Part shown: positions 1 through 7,817 of the stretch, piece by piece | How positions within the stretch are numbered: the stretch's first letter is position 1 | Layout: the number at the start of each line of letters is the position of its first letter | NCBI GenBank assembly: GCA_016213885.1 | Contig: JACQZM010000068.1 | Location: 1-34,702 of the forward strand | DNA from: Candidatus Rifleibacteriota bacterium | Lineage (GTDB): Bacteria > Muiribacteriota > UBA6191 > JACPRK01 > JACQZM01 | DNA length: 34,702 nt | Direction of reading: 5' to 3' | Notes under the pieces: generated by a model | What the model was told of the DNA's origin: nothing | What the model saw: the letters and a program-made list of their open reading frames with translations, nothing else | Databases searched by the model: none | Program-made: the position numbers and the translations under genes

Positions 1-595
1 ACTCTCCCGGGGTCAGTCGATCCATCTCCTCGGGGCTGAACGGGCGTCGCCTCTCCCCGCAGACCTGCACGTCGAAGCAGGCCGTGAGCTCGGCGAGCAC
101 CCTGGCCGGGTTGGCGATGCTGTTCAGGTAGAGGTAGATCAGGCCCGCTGGCACGAGGCGGTCGCCGGCCTGACGGATCGTGGCGATCACCAGGTCGGTC
201 CCGTCCTCGCCGCCGAAGAAGCGGCGGTCCACCGGACGCGGGGCCGGGCGGTGCGGCAGCTGGGCCACCACCAGGTCGAGCGGCCCGTCGACCGGCTCGA
301 GAAGGCTGCCGGTGCAGAACTCGACGCCGCCGATCCGGTTCGCCCGGGCGTTCTCCCGGGCCGCGGCGAGAGCGGTCTCGTCGACGTCGGTACCCACGAC
401 CCGGGAGGCGCCGGCCAGCGCCAAAAAGAGCGACAGCATCCCGGTTCCGCATCCTGGCTCCGCGGCCCGGGCGCCCGGCTGGACCGTGAGATGGGTCATG
501 AGAAACCGGGTGGAATCGTCCGACAGGAGCGCCGAGGGCCCTCGCTCCGCCAGCACGCCCAGCGGCGTCACGAACGGACGAGCATCGATCTCCAT
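1..595 (-). CDS. Class I SAM-dependent methyltransferase (C-terminus cut by window edge)
   Basis: Reading down from the ATG at 595 there are about 198 open codons to the window edge, so the C-terminus is missing. A Rossmann motif I is seen as AAEPGCGTGMLSLFLA (residues about 45-60), followed by an acidic strand-2 end (VVGTDVDE) and the motif VVAQLPHRPAP where N6-type and PrmA/HemK-like enzymes carry NPPY. This fits a small-molecule or protein methyltransferase of the PrmA/HemK-like class; the altered NPPY position leaves the substrate open. It lies downstream of the aminotransferase on the same strand with a 94-bp gap. The initial Met (MEIDARPFVTPLG) is the first in-frame start after an AT-rich stretch that contains a perfect TATAAT. 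Confidence 0.75.
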   Translation of the reverse strand, partial: MEIDARPFVTPLGVLAERGPSALLSDDSTRFLMTHLTVQPGARAAEPGCGTGMLSLFLALAGASRVVGTDVDETALAAARENARANRIGGVEFCTGSLLEPVDGPLDLVVAQLPHRPAPRPVDRRFFGGEDGTDLVIATIRQAGDRLVPAGLIYLYLNSIANPARVLAELTACFDVQVCGERRRPFSPEEMDRLTPGE

Positions 596-633
596 GATCT
601 CGGCCGGCTCCTGGTCGGCGCCGGCAAGGCATC

Positions 634-639
634 ATTATA
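634..639 (-). promoter_or_regulatory. Candidate -10 box (TATAAT) for the methyltransferase
   Basis: A perfect TATAAT on the minus strand lies about 38 bases before the ATG at 595, in one of the few AT-rich spots of this region. No good -35 hexamer is visible 16-18 bases upstream, so this is a suggestion only. Confidence 0.3.
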
Positions 640-689
640 GTACAGGAGCCGGGCGCCCAGGGCCTCCGCCACCTCGAGCAGGGAGCGCT

Positions 690-1816
690 CTACCGGGTGC
701 GGGCCACGGCGTCGAGCGCCTGGGCGAGGATCATCGTCGCCTCCCGGCACTCATGCTCGGAGAAGATCAGCGCCGGCTCCAGGCGGAGCACGTTGCGCCC
801 GGCCCCTCCGACCGCAGAAAGAGCTCCCCCCGGACGGCCACGCCGTCCAGGAACCCCGGCGAGGAGAGGATCGACAGGGTCTGCCGGGCCGCCGCGATCG
901 AGGCGGGATGGCCGCCGAACGTGTTGAAGTGGAGAAGGTCCGGGTCGGCCTCGGCCACGGCCCGGGTCATCGCCACGGCGCCCAGAGGGTAGCCGTTGGC
1001 GATCCCCTTTCCCAGCGCCACGAGATCCGGCGTCAGGCCGACCTTCTGGAAGCCGAAGAGCCGGCCACCGCACCGGCCGAAGCCGGTCTGCACCTCGTCC
1101 ACCACCAGCACCGCCCCGGTCTCACGCTTGAGCTCCATGAGCCCGGCGAAGTACGAATCCGGCGGGATCACGATGCCGCCCACCCCGAGGACCGGCTCCA
1201 GCAGGACGATCGGCGTCTCCCCGCGAGCCTTGATGCTCCCCAGCTCCCTGGCGAGATCGGCCAGACAGGGCTGACCGCCGGCGGCGCAGGCCCGATGGGG
1301 GCAGCCGTGGCAGTTCGGCGTGGTCGCCAGAGCGATGGCCGGGGCGACGGCGGATCGGAAGTGCCAGCCACCGAGCCCCGTGGCCGACTTGGAGAGGTAG
1401 GTGCCGCCGTGGTAGCCGTCGGCCAGCGCCACGACATGCTCCGATCCCGCGGCCACCCTGGCCAGGCAGAGCGCCAGATCGACGGCCTCCGAGCCGGAGT
1501 TGACGAAGAAGACCCGCCGGAGCCCGCCGCCCAGCGCCCGGAGGAGCTCCCTGGCGTACGAGACGGTCAGGTCGGACCTGTAGATCGCCGAGACGTGACC
1601 GAACGTCCTGGCCTGCTCGTGGGCGGCCCGGTCGACCTGCTCGTGGCAGTGCCCCAGCACCACCGTGGCCACGCCGCAGTAGCCGTCCAGGTACGAGCGC
1701 CCCTCCAGGTCCCACAGCCGGGTGCCGGACGCCCGGGCCACGGTGAGCGGCTGCTCGTAGTACGGCCTCACGAACGGTGGAAACGCCGGCTCCTCCGGGT
1801 CGTCGTCCAGCTCCAT
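690..1816 (-). CDS. Class III (PLP) aminotransferase, frameshifted and internally shortened near the C-terminus
   Basis: The reading frame from ATG 1816 (GGAGGGAG just upstream) encodes a class III omega-type aminotransferase. Visible are the N-terminal LWDLEGRSYLDGYCGVATV, the cofactor loop VNSGSEAVDLAL, ALADGYHGGTYLSKSATG, the PLP-ring Asp in VLVVDEVQTGFGR, the Schiff-base Lys in LVALGKGIANGYPLGAV, and FNTFGGHPASIAAA. The first frame ends at 767, but the family C-terminus (NVLRLEPALIFSEHE) continues in another frame to a stop at 690, so the frame breaks near 800-815. About 60-80 residues normally lying between LSILSSPGFLDG and the final LRSEGxGRNVLRLEP part are also absent. It is either a decaying gene or an assembly or sequencing deletion. 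It is divergent from the RND gene, with an 87-bp gap. Confidence 0.8.
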
Positions 1817-1903
1817 GACTCCCTCCGCCCCGCCAGTGTAGCACGGGCGCCGGGACGCCCGGGCGGCCCTGAGGCGGGGCCACCGCGTGATAGACTGTCG
1901 CCC

Positions 1904-4255
1904 ATGCGGTTCGCGACCCGACGCCCCTGGCTGACCGTCGTCCTGATCGGGCTCCTCACCGTCGTGATGGGGCGGCATGCCCGTCACAGCCGGATCGACA
2001 ACCGGCTCGAGGACAACGTGCTGCAGGACGAGCAGCTCCAGCGGTACCGCCGGTTCGTCCGGGAGTTCGGCAACGATCGCATCCTGATCGGGTCGGCACC
2101 GTTCACGACCCTCGACGCGGCGCTCCTGCGGACCCTCTTCGACGTGGAAGAGCAGCTGAGGGCCACCGGCTTCGTGGACTCGATCATCTCCCCCGTGTCG
2201 CTCCTCCGGGAGACCTTCTCGATCACCGACCGCGCCCAGTTCGAGCGTTGGGTCGCTCAGCCGGACCGGGTGGCCGGTCTGGTGAGGCGCCTCGGGAGCT
2301 TCACGGTGCTCCACGGCACCATCGTGTCGTTCGAGAAGAAGACCGTCGGGATCGTGATCGCCATCGGATCCAAGGTCGGAGACACCGACACGGAGCCGAT
2401 TCTCCGGATCAAGAGGATCGTGGAAGGGCACCGGGGCTTCCGGGGGAAGATGGTGGTCACCGGGATCCCCGACATCATCCGGGTCATCCACCAGTACACC
2501 GCCTTCAGCCAGAAGGTGTTCACCCCGGCGACGATCGTCATCATCTCGCTGGTCCTCTGGCTGCTCTACCGGTCGGTCTTCGGGATCCTGGCTCCTCTGG
2601 CCACGGTGCTGATACCGGTCGTCTGGACCCTGGGCCTCTTCAACTGGCTGGGCAACTCCACCAACTTCATCACGTCGACCATCCCGCCGGTGCTGATCGC
2701 GAACGCCCTGACGAGCTGCATCCACCTGGTGACCGACTACATCCAGCGCACGAAGAACCAGGAGCGGTTCGACGCCGGTACGCTGGTCGCCACGGTCCGG
2801 GAGCTGACCGGCCCGATCCTCCTGTGCCAGCTCACCACCATCTTCGGCTTCCTCTCCATGGTCACCAACGGGCTCGGGGCGATCGGCCAGTACGGGGTCT
2901 ACTCCGGGATCGGCGTGTTCCTGTCGGTCGCCACGATCTTCTTCCTGCTGCCGGCGCTGATCACGATCTTCCGGGTGACCCATCAGCGGGTGACCTGGCT
3001 GCAGGCCGCGGAGTTCGCCGTCGAGCCGCTGGGACGGTTCGCCTCGGCCCACCGGTGGGCGATCGTCCTGACGTGCGGCGCGTTGACCGCGGTCAGCATC
3101 GTCGGCTTGACCCGGCTCACCGCGGAGACGAGCCTGATCCGCTACATACCCCGTCACCATCCGCTGATCCGCGAGATCCGGACCATCGAGGAGCGGACCT
3201 GCGGCATCGTCCCGATCCACCTGTGCCTCTCGCGAGAGTCGAAGAGCCGGGACTCGAGCCTGCTCGACCCGGCGGTGTGCAGGGCCGTCGCGGCCCTGGA
3301 GACCCGGCTCCGGAAGATCCCGGACGTCGACTCGGCGCTCTCGTACGTGGACCTGGTCCAGGACTACGACCGGACGTTCTCCAGGGAGGTCGACCACATC
3401 CCGCCTTCGGCCGAGGAGATCGACGACTACCTCGACTTCTTCCGGCCCTACCGGGAGCCGATCCTGGTCGAGAAGCCGGTCCGCGACGCCAGCGGTCGAG
3501 TCGTCGAGACCCGGGTCGTCGAGGTGTCTCCGGAGGGCAAGGGGGGACACTCGATCGTGGACTGGTTCCTCACCCGGGACTGCGGCAGGGCTCACATCGC
3601 GCTGAGGGTCAGGGACGTCAGCTCACGGGAGCTCACCGCGATCTTCGGCAGGGTCGAGGAGCTGGCACGAGCCACCCTGCCCCGGGACGTCCGGTTCCAC
3701 CTGACCGGACGGGCCTACCTCTGGGCCGTCACGTCGGAGATGCTGGTCTCGAACCAGATCTCGAACTTCTTCTGGTCGCTCGCGACGATCGGCGGCGTCA
3801 TCGTCCTCTACTTCCGATCGCTCTTCCTGGGAGTGCTCGCCCTGGTGCCCAACGTGCTCCCGGTCCTCATCATGTATGGGGTGATGGGGTTCATCGGGAT
3901 GGAGGTCAACACCGTGACCGCCATGCTCGCCTGCGTGGTCATCGGGATGGTGGTGGACGACACGATCCACTACATCCACACCTTCCGCGGCAAGATCGCG
4001 GAGGGGCTCAGCCCCGAGGATGCGGTCATCGCCGCGTTCCACGCCAAGGGAGGGTCCATGGCCTTCATGGCGATCGTGCTGGCCGCTGGCTTCGGGGTGC
4101 TCATGCTCTCGGACTTCGTGCCGACGTTCCAGTTCGGCCTGCTGACGGCGCTGACCTTCCTGATGGCTGTCTGGTTCGATCTGCTGTTCACGCCGGCGAT
4201 GCTGCTGGTGATCGAGCCGTTCGGCAACCCCGGCAAGGTCGCCGGGAAAGACTGA
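1904..4255 (+). CDS. RND superfamily exporter, MMPL/SSD type
   Basis: This is a 783-residue integral membrane protein of the resistance-nodulation-division superfamily (MMPL/HAE3-like branch with sterol-sensing-like membrane domains). It begins with a membrane helix (residues about 9-26), then a periplasmic loop with LEDNVLQDEQLQRYRRFV. A first helix bundle contains ATIVIISLVLWLLYRSVFG and NALTSCIHLVTDYIQR; a second periplasmic domain follows, and a second bundle contains VIGMVVDDTIHYIHTFR, the conserved RND helix-4 segment with an Asp pair. Such proteins move lipids, hopanoids or hydrophobic compounds using the proton gradient. The start was chosen because homology begins immediately at MRFATRRPWLTVVLIG, and earlier in-frame starts fall inside the opposite-strand aminotransferase. 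The substrate cannot be told. Confidence 0.85.
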   Translation: MRFATRRPWLTVVLIGLLTVVMGRHARHSRIDNRLEDNVLQDEQLQRYRRFVREFGNDRILIGSAPFTTLDAALLRTLFDVEEQLRATGFVDSIISPVSLLRETFSITDRAQFERWVAQPDRVAGLVRRLGSFTVLHGTIVSFEKKTVGIVIAIGSKVGDTDTEPILRIKRIVEGHRGFRGKMVVTGIPDIIRVIHQYTAFSQKVFTPATIVIISLVLWLLYRSVFGILAPLATVLIPVVWTLGLFNWLGNSTNFITSTIPPVLIANALTSCIHLVTDYIQRTKNQERFDAGTLVATVRELTGPILLCQLTTIFGFLSMVTNGLGAIGQYGVYSGIGVFLSVATIFFLLPALITIFRVTHQRVTWLQAAEFAVEPLGRFASAHRWAIVLTCGALTAVSIVGLTRLTAETSLIRYIPRHHPLIREIRTIEERTCGIVPIHLCLSRESKSRDSSLLDPAVCRAVAALETRLRKIPDVDSALSYVDLVQDYDRTFSREVDHIPPSAEEIDDYLDFFRPYREPILVEKPVRDASGRVVETRVVEVSPEGKGGHSIVDWFLTRDCGRAHIALRVRDVSSRELTAIFGRVEELARATLPRDVRFHLTGRAYLWAVTSEMLVSNQISNFFWSLATIGGVIVLYFRSLFLGVLALVPNVLPVLIMYGVMGFIGMEVNTVTAMLACVVIGMVVDDTIHYIHTFRGKIAEGLSPEDAVIAAFHAKGGSMAFMAIVLAAGFGVLMLSDFVPTFQFGLLTALTFLMAVWFDLLFTPAMLLVIEPFGNPGKVAGKD

Positions 4256-4294
4256 GGGTCCCCACCGTCCCGGACCGGTACGATGGGGACCCTC
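4254..4294. terminator. Bidirectional terminator-like hairpin between convergent genes
   Basis: Arms 4254-4268 and 4280-4294 are inverted repeats of 15 bases with one mismatch (GAGGGTCCCCA against TGGGGACCCTC), with an 11-base loop. The hairpin overlaps the stop codon of the exporter and precedes the end of the convergent gene at 4320. There is no clear T-tract, so the termination role is inferred from position and symmetry. Confidence 0.55.
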
Positions 4295-4319
4295 TCGACG
4301 TCGGAATCCGAGCCTGCGA

Positions 4320-5525
4320 CTACTCCCCGGACCCCGGCTTGACCGGAGCCTCAGGCACCGCCTGTCCCTTCTGGATGATCTCCTTGTTCACCTCGCGATC
4401 CATCAGGATCGTCCGGGCGGCGAAGGACGAGATGAACGAGAAGCACTTCATCTGCTCTTCCGCCGTGGCCAGCTTGCAGGTCACGACCAGGTGGTTGCGC
4501 CCTTCGCAGAAGATCTTCACGTCGGAGTCGATCCCGGTCTTCTCGTCGGCCGAGGCGTTCTTGACGATGTCGTTCAGGTGCTTGATCAGCTTCGCCTTGA
4601 CCACGCGCGACATGGTGAAGGTGAGGAAGTTCGTCGTCAGGGTCACGGTCTTCACGTCGCCGGTGGCGCCGCGGTTTCGCTGGATCTCGATCGTCGTGTC
4701 GCCGTGGACCGCCACGACCGCCTCGACGAACTTGACCTTGGCGTTCTTGAAGTCGATCCCCTGGACCTTCTTCGTCAGGTCGGCGGACAGGTTCTTGCGC
4801 TTCTGCAGCCTGAGCTTCCCCTCCTGCAGCTCGCGGTACTTCTTGTCCATCAGCTTCACGGCGGCGACTCTGTCCTTGGTGGACATGTGGATCGTGTACT
4901 TGACCGCGGACGCTCCCTCGGTGACCGGGGTGAACTGGCCGGCCTTGAGCGTCGCGATCGTCTTGTTCAAGAGCTCGTAGTCTCCGATGGCCGCCGACGA
5001 GAACAGACCCCACTGCCCCAGATAGGCCACGGTCAGCTCCCGCTTCCGCGCCTCGAGCAGGAACTTCTTCACGGGGACGTTCTCCTCGTTCTTGAGCGCG
5101 TTGAACACCGGCGTGTGGCCGGTCTTGGTCATGTGCTCCGTGTAGTGCTTGCGGAGCGTCTCCATGACCTTGTCGTGGTCGAACCGGCCCTGGATCACGA
5201 GCACGCCGCGGGCCGTGCCGCTCTTGTTCTCGGGGTACGCCGGGTCCTGGACGACCAGCGCCACCTTCGACTCGTCCTGCCCGGCGAAGGGCGCGCCGTG
5301 GGCGTGGAGAACCTGGTAGAAGGCATCGACATCCTCGGGCTTCGTGATCCCGTGGGAGGCGTAGTACGCCTGGAGGTACTGGGCGACCCGGCTCATGCTG
5401 ACGAACGTCAGGTTCCTGGGGTCGTTCACGAACATCAGAGGTTCAGGAGTCGCGACGCTGGCCGGCGCCTGAGCGGCCGGCACCGCCGTCTGTGCGCCGC
5501 CCACCCCGACCAGACACAGGAACAC
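4320..5525 (-). CDS. Secreted protein of unknown function with signal peptide
   Basis: I do not recognise the family. A hydrophobic stretch (AVFLCLVGVGGAQTAVPAAQA) looks like a signal peptide. It is followed by about 370 residues rich in Lys, Val and Thr with segments such as RFDHDKVMETLRKHYTEHMTK and DREVNKEIIQKGQAVPE. Similar layouts occur in planctomycete-type proteins that score per-residue variables (lipoprotein-like or FecR-like), but no motif decides. The start is uncertain. GTG 5525 is given, but it leaves little positive charge before the hydrophobic core. The in-frame upstream stretch supplies RRR but has no ATG except at 5678, inside the dispersed repeat. An out-of-frame ATG at 5563 (MSGTGLLPSAVER) would fit a signal peptide if one frameshift were present. 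Confidence 0.65.
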   Translation of the reverse strand: MFLCLVGVGGAQTAVPAAQAPASVATPEPLMFVNDPRNLTFVSMSRVAQYLQAYYASHGITKPEDVDAFYQVLHAHGAPFAGQDESKVALVVQDPAYPENKSGTARGVLVIQGRFDHDKVMETLRKHYTEHMTKTGHTPVFNALKNEENVPVKKFLLEARKRELTVAYLGQWGLFSSAAIGDYELLNKTIATLKAGQFTPVTEGASAVKYTIHMSTKDRVAAVKLMDKKYRELQEGKLRLQKRKNLSADLTKKVQGIDFKNAKVKFVEAVVAVHGDTTIEIQRNRGATGDVKTVTLTTNFLTFTMSRVVKAKLIKHLNDIVKNASADEKTGIDSDVKIFCEGRNHLVVTCKLATAEEQMKCFSFISSFAARTILMDREVNKEIIQKGQAVPEAPVKPGSGE

Positions 5526-5612
5526 CGCTCGACGGCGGACGGCAGGAGCCCCGTTCCGGACATGATACTGGAGGTCATCGGCCGATGGCAACAGATCCGG
5601 CGTCCAAGACCC

Positions 5613-5830
5613 GGCGCCTCGCCGGATCCGAGGCGCGCCCCCGAGCGCGACCTCAATCCGGATCCCCTCCTCTTTCATCTCTCACCCGAGCGCGACCTCC
5701 AACCTGATCGCTTCCTCTTTCTCTCACCCGGGCACGACTTTGAACCTACCCCCTCCACTTCCTTGCTGACTCTGCAGCCAGGCCGAGGCCTGATCACAGG
5801 CCCGACTCCGCGAGACAGGCGGGGGATCCT
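5613..5830. repeat. Modular dispersed intergenic repeat, copy A (three internal units)
   Basis: This block has a head (ggcgcctcgccggatccg), then about three imperfect tandem units of 38-45 bases built on 'cgagcgcgacctcaatccg'+'gatcccctcctctttcat', then a tail ending in gacaggcggggga. The same head, one unit and the tail recur at 19943-20064. The block lies between the divergent genes at 5525 and 6045. Short reading frames through it look like low-complexity shadows. Confidence 0.75.
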
Positions 5831-5841
5831 GGAAGCAGGCT

Positions 5842-5868
5842 GGAAAAGGGGCCCGTCCCCGCTTTTCC
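5842..5868. repeat. REP-like palindrome
   Basis: An imperfect palindrome: ggaaaag (5842-5848) pairs with cttttcc (5862-5868), with inner G/C pairs and one bulge around the cccgt loop. It directly follows repeat copy A and resembles the short hairpins scattered in many GC-rich genomes. There is no copy after repeat B, so it is probably a separate element. Confidence 0.5.
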
Positions 5869-5890
5869 CTGCCCCGCCTCCGTCGACGCC

Positions 5891-5906
5891 AGTGACCAGG
5901 GTCACA
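5891..5906. promoter_or_regulatory. CRP/FNR-superfamily-like dyad upstream of the fabZ-corrinoid cluster
   Basis: The sequence aGTGAccagggTCACa is a perfect 14-bp palindrome and fits the CRP-type half-site pattern TGTGA-N6-TCACA with one mismatch in the outer base. It lies 139 bases before the ATG at 6045 and about 28 bases before a weak promoter candidate. Known CRP/FNR-type regulators bind such dyads; whether one acts here is inference. Confidence 0.4.
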
Positions 5907-5934
5907 AAAAGTGCACCCCGGGATCCGCAAAAGG

Positions 5935-5964
5935 TTGCAGTCGGGCCGGCTCTCGTTGGATGAT
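5935..5964 (+). promoter_or_regulatory. Weak sigma70-like promoter candidate for the cluster
   Basis: TTGCAG at 5935-5940 and GATGAT at 5959-5964 are separated by 18 bases and match the consensus hexamers at about four of six positions each. It lies 80 bases before the first gene of the cluster and just downstream of the CRP-like dyad. This is a weak sequence match only. Confidence 0.25.
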
Positions 5965-6044
5965 GCGATAGCGGGCCGGGAGCCCCCGGGTGAGGCACCC
6001 GCGGCAGGGCTGCCGGGCCACCCGTCCTCGCCTGGGCCGTACCG

Positions 6045-6530
6045 ATGCGCTTCTATCTCGTCGACAAGATCACCGAGCTCGACCGCGGGTCGTCGATCAA
6101 GGGCTTCAAGAACGTCTCCATGACGGAGCCGTTCTTCACGTACCACTTTCCCCGTCACCCGGTCATGCCCGGGGTGCTCATCATCGAGGCGCTGGCGCAG
6201 CTGGCAGGCCTGCTGATAGAGCTGTCCGGGGCCCAGGGGGACTACCGCAAGGCGATCCTCTCCATCGTGGACAAGACGAAGTTCAGGCACCTGGTCAGGC
6301 CCGGCGACCGCATAGATATGGAAGCGCGGGTGGAGAACCTGGCCCCGAACGGGGCCAGTTGCCGCGTCCGGGCCACCGTGGAGGGGAAGGAGCTCACCGA
6401 GACCTTGCTGACCTTCTCCCTCCAGGATGTCTCCGACCGCTACGACACCTTCCTCGAGGGCGAACGGAAGGCGCTGGTCGAGACCCTGCTGCGAGACCTG
6501 GGGCCGGACAAGGTCAAAGGGCCGGCGTAG
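6045..6530 (+). CDS. fabZ: FabZ-like 3-hydroxyacyl-(ACP) dehydratase, hot-dog fold
   Basis: The 161-residue protein is typical of FabZ length. It shows the family active-site pattern FPRHPVMPGVLIIEALAQLAG (residues about 35-55), where His of the HPVMPG segment and Glu of EALAQ are the expected catalytic pair. The later KTKFRHLVRPGDRIDMEARV is also FabZ-like. FabZ removes water from 3-hydroxyacyl-ACP in fatty acid elongation. It is first in a co-directional cluster otherwise devoted to one-carbon, corrinoid and iron-sulfur enzymes, so a specialised acyl substrate is possible. The ribosome binding site before the ATG is weak. Confidence 0.85.
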   Translation: MRFYLVDKITELDRGSSIKGFKNVSMTEPFFTYHFPRHPVMPGVLIIEALAQLAGLLIELSGAQGDYRKAILSIVDKTKFRHLVRPGDRIDMEARVENLAPNGASCRVRATVEGKELTETLLTFSLQDVSDRYDTFLEGERKALVETLLRDLGPDKVKGPA

Positions 6531-6569
6531 CCGCGGAAGCCGCCCCGAGCCCGGTCCGGGACGACCACC

Positions 6570-7817
6570 ATGATCAAGACGATCTTCGACTCCACCGTCG
6601 ACCTGGCGTCGCTCATCGAGCCGGGAACGCCCGTGGCGATCCTGGGCTGCTCGCAGTGCGCCTCGGTCTACAAGACCGGCGACACCGACCGGATCGAGGA
6701 AGTGGCCCGGTCGCTCGAGGGCCACTGCCCGGTCGTCGTGGTCGCGTCGATCGACGCCCCCTGCGACCAGAGGACGCTCCGGTTCCTCACCCGGACGATC
6801 CCCCGGTTCGGGGAGTGCCGGTGCTTCGTGGTGCTGGCCTGCGAGGCCGGCGCCCGGAGCCTCGGCACCCTGGTGTCGAATCTGGACGGGGAGCCGAGAA
6901 AGGTCGTCTCGCCGGTGCGGACGACCGGGTTCGCCGTCATCGGCCTCGACGGGACCTCCCACGGCGCCTGCCTGTTCTGCGACGTCTGCCACCGCCCCGA
7001 TCGCGGCTCCCTGTGCCCGGTGGCGGCCTGCCCCATGGCCAGAAGCGACGGTCCTTGCCAGGACCGCACCTCGGAAGTCTGCGTGGTCGATCCGACGATG
7101 CGGTGCTCCTGGCTCACGCCGCGGCTCTTGCCCCGGTCCGCGCCCGTCGCCTGGCGTCGACCCCGGAACGCGAACCTTGGGAGGGAGTCCGTGGCCCCGG
7201 CGGCGGTGTTTCCGCCTCCGCGGGACCTGGGCCAGGTCCGGGAGCTGGCGGCCGGCATCCCCGGATGGAATCTCAGGACGCTGTTCGTGGACGACGCGCC
7301 GGAGGGGCTGACGCCTCTGGTGGTCCTCCAGACGCTGCTGCAGCTGGCGGTCCCGGCGGAGCTGGGTCTGGTCCTGCACGGTCTCGACCGGAGCGAGCGG
7401 ACGCTGGCGGCCGATCTGCGCACCGCCGCGGCTCTCGGCGTACGGCGCGTGCTCATCCGGGGCGCGGCCAGCCCGGAGCGGCGGATCGCCTCGCGCTCCA
7501 CGGTGTCGCTGGTGGAGCTGGCCGCGGGGACGCTGGGGCCCGAGGCGCTGGTGCTCGCGCAGAACGCCTTCCTCCATCCGGCCGACGTGGCGCTCCTGGA
7601 GGCGCAGATCGAGGTCGGCCTCGACCTGGTCGCGAGCCGGCTCCTGCCGGGGCATGCCCGGGAGGCGGCCTCACGGTTCGCCGGGCGGCTCGTGCCGCTG
7701 GTGCTCGTCGACGAGTCGACCGGCCCGATCGATGCGGGCTCTCGACCGGCGGTGCTCGACCTCTCGCGGCTCACGCCGCACCTGGCGCTCGAGGTGAGCC
7801 GTCGTGTCCTCCGCTGA
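6570..7817 (+). CDS. MetV-MetF-like fusion: Cys-rich MTHFR partner domain joined to a shortened methylene-THF-reductase-like barrel
   Basis: The 415-residue protein has two parts. Residues 1-185 follow the MetV pattern: an early CSQC pair (Cys27, Cys30) in ILGCSQCASVYKTG, then the methylenetetrahydrofolate reductase C-terminal-family Cys cluster (Cys134, 137, 140, 149, 154, 163, 171, 179) in GACLFCDVC and CPMARSDGPC...CVVDPTMRCSW. In acetogens MetV partners MetF and carries metal centres. Residues about 205-415 resemble a MetF TIM barrel (AADLRTAAALGVRRVLI, QNAFLHPADVALLEAQIEVGLDLV) but span about 210 residues instead of about 290, and the CRDRNR-type strand is degenerate. The protein may reduce methylene-THF or merely bind methyl-THF for transfer to the corrinoid protein. 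The gene overlaps iorA by 14 bases. Confidence 0.75.
   Translation: MIKTIFDSTVDLASLIEPGTPVAILGCSQCASVYKTGDTDRIEEVARSLEGHCPVVVVASIDAPCDQRTLRFLTRTIPRFGECRCFVVLACEAGARSLGTLVSNLDGEPRKVVSPVRTTGFAVIGLDGTSHGACLFCDVCHRPDRGSLCPVAACPMARSDGPCQDRTSEVCVVDPTMRCSWLTPRLLPRSAPVAWRRPRNANLGRESVAPAAVFPPPRDLGQVRELAAGIPGWNLRTLFVDDAPEGLTPLVVLQTLLQLAVPAELGLVLHGLDRSERTLAADLRTAAALGVRRVLIRGAASPERRIASRSTVSLVELAAGTLGPEALVLAQNAFLHPADVALLEAQIEVGLDLVASRLLPGHAREAASRFAGRLVPLVLVDESTGPIDAGSRPAVLDLSRLTPHLALEVSRRVLR

Noticed and set aside
767..3595. Very long minus-strand open frame extending the aminotransferase upstream through the RND gene
   Set aside because: The upstream part has Arg/Gly/Asp-biased shadow composition opposite a clear membrane exporter; aminotransferase homology starts only at 1816.
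5526..5678. In-frame ATG at 5678 as start of the secreted protein
   Set aside because: It lies inside the dispersed repeat, and the added residues have no signal-peptide or family character.
5613..5830. Tandem units as a CRISPR array
   Set aside because: The units are imperfect, adjacent and have no unique spacers or cas genes.
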